From Terebella lapidaria (Eukaryota > Annelida > Polychaeta > Terebellida > Terebellidae), in assembly GCA_949152475.1 (NCBI GenBank), contig OX424559.1, positions 13,919,809 through 13,983,808 of the forward strand: DNA of 64,000 bases, written 5' to 3'. Positions 33,154 through 42,403 of the stretch are shown in pieces. Numbering within the stretch: the first letter of the stretch is position 1; every line of letters starts with the position of its first letter. The notes under the pieces are model-generated. The model worked only from the letters and a program-made list of their open reading frames with translations, ran no database searches and was not told where the DNA came from. A program made the position numbers and the translations under genes.

Positions 33154-34395
33154 GCGATAATTGAGAGTTTTGGTCTTAAAACCATCGGTTGTACGCCATA
33201 CGATTGGGAATTGGCCAAAGAAAAATACAAAAATAAGTTGAGAATTTAATATTGATTAGAACCGGAGTTATAGCCAATTGTGTGATTTTCTTTTTTCCAT
33301 TGCCATAGCAACCGATTTCATTCGATTTTGACAAAATTTGAAAGGGATCGAGGTACTACTATGAGGCTTTAGCCCTATAAGTTTCAGATCGATCGGACGA
33401 CTTGTCTTCGAGTTATGAGCGCAGACATTTGCACTGAAAAGTCGCTGGCAAACAATAACGAAATCGTGACCCCCCCCCCCCCATTTTTCGACATCGGGCG
33501 ATAATAGAGAGTTTTCGTCGTACGACTATCGGCTGTACACCATACGATCGGGAATTGGCCACAGGAAAATACAAAACTAGGTGGAAAAATTAATATCAAG
33601 TAGAACCGAACTTAGTGACAATTATGTGATTTTAATTTTCCCGTTGCCATGGCTACCGATTTTATTCGATTTTAACAAAATTTGACAGCAATCGAGCCAC
33701 TACCATAAGGCTTCATACCTATAAATTTCAGATCGATCGAACGGCTTGTCTTTGAGTTATGAACGCAGACATTTGCACTGAAAAGTCGCTGGCAAAAAAT
33801 AACCGAAATCGTGACCCTCCATTTTTCGACCTCGGGCGATAATGGAGAGTTTTCGTCCTACGACCATCGGTCGTACACCAAACGATTGGGAAATGGTCAG
33901 AGATAAATACAAAAATAGTTGGAAAAATTAATATCAAGTAGACCCGGAGTTATAGCCAATTATGTGATTTTCATTTTCCCGTTGCCATGGCAACCGATTT
34001 CATTCGATTTTGACAAAATTTGATAGGGATCGAGCTACTACTATGAGGCTTTAGCCCTATAAGTTTCAGATCGATCGGACGGTATGTCTTCGAGTTATGA
34101 GCGCAGACATTTGCACTGAAAAGTCGCTGGCAAAAAATAACGAAATCGTGACCCCCCATTTTTCGACATCGGGCGATAATAGAGAGTTTTCGTCGTACGA
34201 CTATCGGCTGTACACCATACGATCGGGAATTGGCCACAGAAAAATACAAAAATAGGTGGAAAAAATAATATCGAGTAGAACCGGAGTTAGAGCCAATTAT
34301 GTGATTTTCACTTTTTCCGTTGCCATGGCAACCGTTTTTATCCGATTTGTACAAAATTTGAGGAGGACCGAGCCACGGCGATACCGCTTCATCCC
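33154..34395. repeat. About 340-bp tandem array, 3.7 copies
   Basis: The landmark GCGATAAT recurs at 33154, 33498, 33836 and 34173. Each unit contains GTTGCCATGGCAACCG, a small palindrome also seen as an RFX-like X-box half pair, and TCAGATCGATCGGACG. Copies differ by substitutions and short indels. Confidence 0.9.
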
Positions 34396-34407
34396 CCTAG
34401 GGCACCC

Positions 34408-36032
34408 ACTTGCCGGAACGCATACTCATGATACTTGACAGGTTTCAATGAGTTTGAAAACTTGACCTTGAAAATTTACTCATGTGATTTCATGGATTTA
34501 ACATATAAGTTTGAGTGCCATGCCTGTTCTGAATATGATTCAAATTTTATGAACCTACGACAATTCGAGCAGAAGTTATTACCAGTAATGTGTTTTTCTG
34601 GGATTTCGATGACCTTGACCTCCCTCCAGTATTGATGTTGTTATGACCTTTTGAAATTCCAGATATTTGACATTTATGTCGTCATTGTGACGTCACTGAA
34701 CGTCATAGCGCCAAAATTAAGACATCACTATACTCAGGAGACCGAGACCTTTCCAACTGTATCCTATTCAATATGGTGCACTGAACTTTGTACTTCACCT
34801 TGATATTGACTTGTGGCGAACTTCTCAAGGTCAAAGGTCACATTCAAGGTCACTCATGAGAGGCCTTTTGATATGCCACAATATGGTCTTAGTTTGAACC
34901 CTCTGCGACGATTAGTTCCGAAGTTATGGCCATTTATGTGATTTTGACCTTTCCCTTGACCTTGACCTCGACCTTTGACCTTGAGTCACGAAAATTGTGC
35001 ATTGCCTGTGCATGAAGACATATATTTTACCTGTATAATTCCATCATAATCGAACAAGGTTTGCGGATACTATGACCATTTGAAATTTCGACAAATTAAC
35101 GTTCATGACGTCACTGTGACGTCAATAAACGTCACATCTCAAAATTGATGAGAAAGTATGTACCAGGGAGTCAAGATCTTTCATTTGATATACTACTTGA
35201 TAGGTTTCAGTTAGTTTTGAAATTTGACCTTGAAGTTTTCCTCATATGACCTTATTTTCCTGACCAAGTTCAAAGTCAATCATGAAATTGACATATACGC
35301 TCGATTGCTATACCTCTTCTGAATGATATGGTTCAAATTTCATGAACCTACGACAATTCAAATGGATGTTATTACCGGAAACGTGTTTTTCTGGGATTTC
35401 GATGACCTTGACCTTGACCTTTGACCTTTGTACTTTAGTTAGTAGAGGTCATTGCTGTCAATATGCATATTAAGTTTCAATGGATTCCATATAATATTGA
35501 CGATGTTATGGCCTTTTGAAATTTCGGAAATTTGACGTTTATGACGTCATTGTGACGTCAGTGTACGTCGCAGCGCCGAAAATAAGGTATCAGTGCAATC
35601 AGGGGGTCAAGACCTTCCCAACGATATACTACTCGATATGATTCGCTGACCTTCGTACTTGACCTTGACATTCACCTCATGGCGAACTTCTCAAGGTCAA
35701 GGTCAAATGCCAAGGTCAAGGTCACAGAAGATAGAACTCGAGTTTATCTACAATATGAACTTGGTTTGAAGTCTCTGCAACGAATAGAAACGGAGTTATG
35801 GCCATTCATGTGTTTTCAACATTTTGCGTGACCTTGACCTTGACCTTTGACTTAGAATCACCAAAAACGTGCAGTCGCGAGCCATCATCCTAGAGAATAT
35901 GCACACCAAGTTTGGGAAGAATCGAACCGGAATTGTGGATGCTAGAGGGCGTACAAATAAACAAACAAACAAACACATAAACACACAAACCAACCGACCA
36001 ACATACTTGCCGGAATTTAAATTCCGGCAAGT
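34408..36032. repeat. About 432-bp tandem array with CRE and AGGTCA sites
   Basis: TGACGTCA recurs at 34688, 35117 and 35553, with an extra CRE 11 bp upstream of the last two, giving a unit of about 432 bp in about three copies. AGGTCA half-sites are abundant, including exact direct repeats with one-base spacing at 34828-34840 and 35415-35427. The block starts with ACTTGCCGGAA (34408) and ends with its inverse within a palindrome at 36005-36032, so it could be a non-autonomous element with 11-bp inverted ends. No coding sequence. Confidence 0.75.
36005..36032. repeat. 28-bp perfect palindrome
   Basis: ACTTGCCGGAATTT followed by its exact reverse complement, no loop. One arm recurs at 34408. 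Confidence 0.97.
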
Positions 36033-36062
36033 AACAAACTGACAGACCCAATTGCAATACCC

Positions 36063-37150
36063 TCTCCCCCTATCGGGGCGAGGGTAAAAATCGACTACCG
36101 GAGCGCAAATCCAATAGATTTAGACGAGATGCTGACTGGTCTGTAACCTCAATGGTTAGGGGGCGATCCCTTCATGCCGGGATTAATCTAAAGAATCTCA
36201 AACATTATAAAATCAATAGCCGGTAGTCGTCCAGAACTGCTTGCAGATGGAGTCCAGATCCAGACAATCACCAAAGCATGGCATATTGGTTTTATCCAAT
36301 TTTATGATAGAGATTAAAAACCACAAATTATGTTAAGCAAGTAGAATACCACTCCTTTCTTAGAAGCACGGTCGGGGTTCCGGTTGTTCCGGTCAGACGG
36401 CGTTATGTAACATGCAATCCGGATGAAATAGGTATCACCTACTGCCGCATCTGGTCTGCACACACAGACTTAACAGCCGGTCCATTAAAAATAATGGTAA
36501 AATGGTTTCCAGTCGTTAGAAACTTTAACTACTAAAGTAAACCTCAGTGTAGTGGATCACGGGTGATAACACACTGAAATGCTTCATCCAAAAGTGTCAA
36601 GGACGCCGGACGAGTCATGTGGATGAAACTCGGACATCAATCCTCATGTCCGAACACTAGCCAGCTCCCCATTTCCGACGGAAGGGCGCATTCCCCTCCC
36701 CACAGCGGACGAAAGACCCAACCTCAGTCTGGCCACATAGGAGGCTGTCACGGGAATATCGGACCTCCGGAAAATTCATGAAAGTGGTCCGGCCAGCGTA
36801 GGCTAATTACGCCGGACAGCAATCCACATGATGCAGATAGGCTTGCCGCACATCCTTAGTGCTAGAAATTATGGGAGGGCGGATGTGGAGCGGCGGTGTT
36901 ACGACGCGAAGATGTCTGGAGACCTCACATCCGGAGAAAGGCACAAAGTGACCATCTACAGAGTAAAGTCGGCCTTCGATGCATCTGCCTGAGCGAAACG
37001 TTAGTCTCAATCATATCACGATAGCGCACATGGTTTCAGGCGTGGCCGCCGTTCATTCGCAGGTCCGGGACATTCTGGGGGAACCTTTGAATTGCCAAGG
37101 ACTGGGTGAATGTTGTCAGACGGGTCCAAAAGACCCACCATGCAATGTAT
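36063..37150 (-). other. Likely post-pol region of a Gypsy remnant
   Basis: Lies 3' of a minus-strand integrase tail. No domain recognised. One minus frame reads FVPFSGCEVSRHLRVVTPPL, which does not match a family I know. It may be the decayed counterpart of the accessory region of Gypsy-B. Confidence 0.3.
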
Positions 37151-37649
37151 ACACTCCTACGGCGTCCGCTATTGCTGGCCGGATGTGTCCAAGAGTGGAG
37201 CGGCATCCGGCTCCGCATCCTGAATGGGCAGATTCATGACGAGCGGGCCTTCATACTTCTTCAGGTTGTCGATATGGACCACCTGAACCTTGCCTGATCG
37301 GAATCTCAACATACCCGGTAGTCCACCTCAGTCACCTGTTTCAGTACGGTGAACAGACCGATCCACAGCCATGCAAAGTTGTTGTCTGGTTTGGCCGGTG
37401 AATAGTAATAACGCACCTTGTCGCCTTCCACAAAAGCGGGCCTACTCTTAGCATGGGCGTCATAGCCTCACTTCTGCCGGATGGCCGACTTGTCCAGGTG
37501 TGCTCGGGCAAAATTATGGGCGTTCACCATGGCACGGTGAACCCACTCCACATACTCGGGGCCGCACTGTGGTACTGGGCCGATCTCTGCCGCAGTTGGA
37601 TACACGATATCCATCGGCAGATTGAGTTCCCGGCGGAGTTCCCCCATAG
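37151..37649 (-). pseudogene. Gypsy integrase C-terminal fragment
   Basis: The minus strand reads CGPEYVEWVHRAMVNAHNFA, RYYYSPAKPDNNFAW, VTEVDYRV and NLKKYEGPLVMNL, in the same order as the integrase tail of Gypsy-B (GPEYVEYLRQAIRTAHGFA, RYYYLPLTQNNKFARPW). Contains stops and frame changes. The catalytic core is missing: it abuts an LTR fragment on its 5' side. Confidence 0.8.
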
Positions 37650-37953
37650 GGCCTTTACCCCAGAAGCAGGGACGCAGAGCACATGGTTTGCTCGGCGTAC
37701 TGCCTCTCTCTGCTCTCTCTCAGACAGTCTCCTCGATCGAGCGGCTTCCAGTGTATATATAATACACCAGAAACCAGAGCCAGCACGCGCAGCGTGGTCA
37801 AACCATTGTTATAGTTTACTGGGAACGTAAATAATCACGAGCGTCGCCGTGGCAACGCACACTCGAACCGAGTAGGCCAAGACAGAAGAGGTCGTATAAA
37901 TGAGTTATGTGTTTACAATCACCTGCCGTGAACTTAGGGCAAAGTCGCCACAT
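37650..37953. repeat. LTR fragment of the solo-LTR family
   Basis: Matches 13680-13993 through CTCCTCGATCGAG, GTGTATATATAATACACCAG and the end AAGTCGCCACA. The other part of the LTR is lost at the junction with the integrase fragment. Confidence 0.85.
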
Positions 37954-37989
37954 ATATATACTGCATAAACATTCACTGTTATCTACCAG

Positions 37990-38088
37990 GAGCCGATGTG
38001 AATGTTGTGAATGCTCACGGTAACATGGCGCTGATCATTGCAAGTTGCCGGGGTCGCACGGACATTGTACGCATGCTCCTGGAGAAAG
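37990..38088 (+). CDS. Ankyrin repeat exon 5
   Basis: 99 bp, acceptor CAG and donor GTATGT. Encodes GADVNVVNAHGNMALIIA then RTDIVRMLLEKG. The next exon begins only 16 nt downstream, too close for a normal intron. Confidence 0.75.
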
Positions 38089-38104
38089 GTATGTGTCACA
38101 GCAG

Positions 38105-38203
38105 GAGCTGACGTGAATGTTGTGAATGCTGACGGTAAAACAGCGCTGATAAAGGCCAGTAGCAGGGGTCACACAGACACTGTATGCCTGCTCCTGGAGA
38201 GAG
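38105..38203 (+). CDS. Ankyrin repeat exon 6
   Basis: 99 bp, CAG acceptor and GTCAGT donor, phase 1-1. Encodes GADVNVVNADGKTALIKA then HTDTVCLLLERG. Confidence 0.8.
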
Positions 38204-38289
38204 GTCAGTGTTACACATGGTAATACACGAACAACATACTGCCAACATTCACTGTTTATTTACAATCTTAGATCAAACATTATCAGAAA

Positions 38290-40360
38290 CTGTCAAGAAT
38301 TGTTATGATGAAAACATTGCAGTGTAACAAGCTATATGCCAGTTCAAAACAAATAAGTCACCAGGCTTAAACGATTTTACCCCATAATTCTACACACAAT
38401 GCTGGTGTCTGAGAAAATGTATTAATGTCTATGCTCTGTGATGGTAATAAACACGGCGAGTTGCCTTGTAGTATGAGGAGAGCAGTCATGTGTCTTATAT
38501 ATAAAATCATATAATGGCGATCCCTTACAGTTTTCTAACTATCGCCCCATTAGCCTCACCAACTACGATTGTAAAATTGTTGCTTTCGTTTTGGCCAAAT
38601 GACCACAAAAGGTTGTTGGAAGAATTATTCGTATAAATCAAACTGCCTAGTATAAAACGGCGATATATTGGATGCAGCTCTCGGCTCATCCAAGACATAT
38701 TTGATTACTGTGAAATGTATAATGAAACTGGTGCGTTAATCAATTTAGGCTTTTGAGTTTCCTCTTAGAGATTTGCTGTTCAAAATATTTTATAAATTTG
38801 GGTTTGGGGGAGATGTTAATTCATGAGCTGGGTGAAAACACTGTATGTGCAGACTTTTGTTTTGAAGAAAATGATGGTTGTCGGAAGAAAAATTGATGTC
38901 AGGAGGAGTCCGACAGGGTTGCCCTTTTTAAGAACTTTTATTTATATTATCCGTTGAAGTCCAGCGGAGTCCAAAAGTATTAGACCACTCTGAAAACATC
39001 ACCTTTTTAAATAGCTATAATTAAAATATAATTTGTATGACCTAAGTTATCTCTTATATGTTTTTTTTAAGTCAATTCCATTATGTATGCCCAAATAACA
39101 GTGAAAATCCAGAACGACGAATTGTGCAACATTAGAAAATTTGATTCATTTTATGGAAAACACTCAATTCGAATGTTTAATTTGCTTGGGAAAATGATTG
39201 AATGCGAATAATAACATTAATAGGGTGCAATATGATGTGTGATTGTGTGTGGGTCAACATCCGTTTCATTGCAGCTAGTTAGTTGTGTTCCACCAATGTA
39301 AGACGATCTGTGGGGTCATCATTAGTATGTAAGAATGACTTTTGTAAGGTATCTGGCATAACACTTAATATGAACAAATGTGAACGTATATGGCTGGCAT
39401 TACTGAACGACAGTGAAGCAGCCTATGAAGGTTTAATGTTCACAAAAGAACCTGTAGAAAGTATTGGTATATATATTGAACGTGAAACAGAAATTGTTTT
39501 GAACAAATTGGTATAATACATGAGTAAAAATTCGCATAAGGTTGTATGCATGAGGCAACGAAGCTATATTTGGCAAAATGGCGGTGATCAAATCATTGAT
39601 CATAGCAAAGTTGACGTATCATCTTATTTTTTTACGTGTATCAGAAAATATTACGAATTGTGTTAAAAAGGTTTTTTTTTTCTTTTTAATTTTTATGGAA
39701 TGGTAAAGAATCAGTAAAAGGATCAGTTATGCACAATACTGTAACCATTTTAGGCCGAAAAATTGTGTTCGCCTAGGTTTAGTACACGATTATTGGACAT
39801 TATATAACCGATGTTATTCGGTGATTTAAAACGTTTGCAATTGATTTAGTAAGTGGAGATATGTTCGTTAAAGTTCGGGTGGAAATATGTATATTACAGT
39901 AAAATGCAATGTCTGAAAAGTTAGAAACTAGGAGAATTTACAATCAAATCAACACAAAATATACTGCCATGTTGTAAACTAGTTTCAAAATAGGATGTGA
40001 ATATTTCAACAACAAAAAAATAATATTTTGAATTGTTTCATTCACAGTGTAATGAACTTGAAACAGTTGAATGTTTGTTATTTCAATGTGAGAATATCAA
40101 CAAAATTTTTAAGGACATATCGACAGTTTGAAGGTCAACATCACCTGGATTAATATTGTCATAGGATTTCCTGATAACAAGCAATTCATTATGCATGTAA
40201 ATTGTGTTGTCGTTTCATTTACCTGTTCAATATTTAAACAGTGGATACAATGTAAAAATAGCATTTCTAACAATTACCATTTGCTAAACTATCAAATATA
40301 GATATCACGATGAATTATTGACATATATGCCAAATGAGTATCGTGAACAAACACAAAACC
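38290..40360 (+). pseudogene. L1-like LINE remnant
   Basis: Scattered over frames: NKSPGLN, then SNYRPISLTNYDCKIVAF (RT motif 2), a GVRQGCPF motif near 38910, VSGITLNMNKCERIWLA (39350), and a thumb/C-terminal segment containing FLWNGKESVK near 39690. This GVRQGCP/NYRPISL pattern is that of L1-type elements and differs from the other LINEs here. A segment at about 38960-39270 starting TCCAAAAGTATTAGACC interrupts the RT and looks like a short Tc1-like MITE. Heavily decayed. Confidence 0.7.
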
Positions 40361-40521
40361 ATTTTATTCACAATTGTTCAAACGTTTCCTTGAACGTGTA
40401 AACATTTGTGATTACTTGTCTCACAATGCAATATCTGCTATATTATATAATGCACAATGCATGTTTATTATTGTTATAGTTTACCCCGTTATTTCTGTAC
40501 CCCGTTATTTCTATCTGCCAG

Positions 40522-40620
40522 GAGCTGACGTGAATGTTGTGGCTGCTTGCGGTAACACGGCACTAATCAAGGCCAGTGACAAGGGTCACACAGACACTGT
40601 ACGCTTGTTCATGGATAGAG
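40522..40620 (+). CDS. Ankyrin repeat exon 7
   Basis: 99 bp, CAG acceptor and GTCAGT donor. Encodes GADVNVVAACGNTALIKA then HTDTVRLFMDRG. Confidence 0.82.
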
Positions 40621-40709
40621 GTCAGTGTCACACATTGTAATACACAAACAACATATTGTCAATGAACATGAATACAATTGTTGTGTGAACATCTACTGTT
40701 GTCTGCCAG

Positions 40710-40808
40710 GAGCTGATGTGAATTTAGTGAATGCTGACGGTGACACGGCGCTGATCAGGGCCAGTTGCTGTGGTCACACTTGCATCGTAAGCCTGCTCTT
40801 GGGGAGAG
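40710..40808 (+). CDS. Ankyrin repeat exon 8
   Basis: 99 bp, CAG acceptor and GTCGGT donor. Encodes GADVNLVNADGDTALIRA then HTCIVSLLLGRG. It starts 188 bp after exon 7. Confidence 0.82.
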
Positions 40809-40903
40809 GTCGGTGTTACACATTGTAATATATATATACACACAACATACTCCAAATATACATGAATACAATTACTACATGAACATCTACTGTTATCTGG
40901 CAG

Positions 40904-41002
40904 GAGCTGACGTGAATGTCGTGAATGGTGACGGTAACACAGCGATGATTGAGGCCTGTAGCGGGGGTCAAACAGACATTGTACGCCTGCTCCTGGAAAA
41001 AG
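40904..41002 (+). CDS. Ankyrin repeat exon 9
   Basis: 99 bp, CAG acceptor and GTCAGT donor. Encodes GADVNVVNGDGNTAMIEA then QTDIVRLLLEKG. It starts 194 bp after exon 8. Gypsy-B is inserted 86 bp downstream, in the following intron. Confidence 0.85.
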
Positions 41003-41088
41003 GTCAGTGTGAAAAACATGCCGTAGAATAGCACATTGTGTTTCTTCATGCAAGTATATAATCCTAATCAGTTAATCACCATACAACA

Positions 41089-41866
41089 TGTGATAAATAT
41101 CGTTCGATGGCCGATATTAGGCCGAATGTCTGAGATCGCTGTGCTAAATCACAAGGCCGGCAGTAGCAGTTCAATAGTTTATTTGGGATGATAGCCGATA
41201 ATGTCTCAATCACACCACAGGGCCGCAAACACACCTATGTCCGGTGATTTCCCCAGTCGACAAGATATAGTCCTTTTCCGTTATAATTCACTGATATTTA
41301 GTCCACGATTATCCAATATATTCCATACGAGCACGGCCAAACTATTAACAATACTCCAATACGTCTGTGCTCATGGCGGCCATTTACTCAACTCTATCAC
41401 ATCACGTCTATTCTCTGTGACCGCTTCTACTCAACTCCTAGAAAAACTGTGTGGCCGGCAACATGTGGTGAAGGTTTTCCCGCCAAATGCATGCGGTGTT
41501 GTGATTGGATAGATGTGTGGTGGTATGAGCTGATGTCACCGGGAAAGTGGGTTTCCCCGGCGCGTGTCTTGACTACTATGGTCTGTATGTGTGCACGTGA
41601 TGTGGGTGTTATGCATGTCATGTTCTATGTTTAGAAGTAGGTGCTTGTGAAGGTCAAGGCCGAAACTAACTGGGTCGATGTACCGAATGAATAGGGCCGC
41701 AAGTGCATGTGGATTGACCTGTGTATGTAACCATGACTACATGGAGTTTATGCTTGTGATCGTATAGTGTGTACTTGTCCTGTATGTAAGTCATGTAGAA
41801 TGAATGTTTGTTGTGAAATATGTATGCGCGGGAGGGACGGGAGTTACAGTCGCTAAAATTACTACA
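41089..41866 (-). repeat. Gypsy-B 3' LTR
   Basis: 778 bp, partner of 56294-57071. Open frames inside it appear in both LTRs and are not genes. Confidence 0.96.
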
Positions 41867-41881
41867 TTACACCCCTTCATT
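41867..41881 (-). other. Gypsy-B polypurine tract (candidate)
   Basis: On the minus strand AATGAAGGGGTGTAA abuts the 3' LTR. Its core GAAGGGG is purine; the last bases are not, so the boundary is approximate. Confidence 0.5.
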
Positions 41882-42403
41882 AATTCTACGCCCTCGGAAT
41901 TACACTACCCGGACCCTACCGTCGCCAAAAACTAACAATAAAAAGCTAAAAAGTCCTACAAGGTCAAACCCCAACACTCACACACACACGCCGCGCGACA
42001 ATGGGAAAACACTTCATACAATAAAAATTTCTAACCGTCAAAATAAACGTCATCAGTCAGTCCGTCAATAGTCGCTACGATGATACATTTACACATACAT
42101 GCACAACAACGAATGATAATGAATGGAATGTATGAACAAAACTCCTCGACGTTTCATAATGAAACGGAAACTAATTAGAGTCTATAAACTGAAAAAGAAT
42201 TGTCTGGATTAACCTTAACTAAATTACATGAATAAAATGCCGTGACTAGGATAACTATTTACAAATTTTGACCGACATTACAATAAGCCGACATGACCAG
42301 GATGATCACCGTGACCAGGATTTTTCCGAGTCACTGTCTCTCATCAGGCCGACACAACCAAGGCCGACAGTTATCCTCTCTTATCACCACCGGGCCGAAA
42401 CGT
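41882..42403 (-). other. Gypsy-B 3' untranslated stretch
   Basis: AT-rich sequence between the accessory ORF stop and the polypurine tract, with ACACACACAC near 41980. No coding signature. Confidence 0.6.

Noticed and set aside
34828..35427. Claim of a working hormone-response enhancer
   Set aside because: Motifs lie in a tandem repeat; without binding or chromatin data only the motif cluster can be stated.
18368..41002. CRISPR-like regular spacing of repeats
   Set aside because: The repeats are 99-bp coding exons with splice sites in a eukaryotic gene, not a CRISPR array.
41201..41634. Frames repeated at 56406-56839
   Set aside because: They lie wholly in the two Gypsy-B LTRs and are open by chance.
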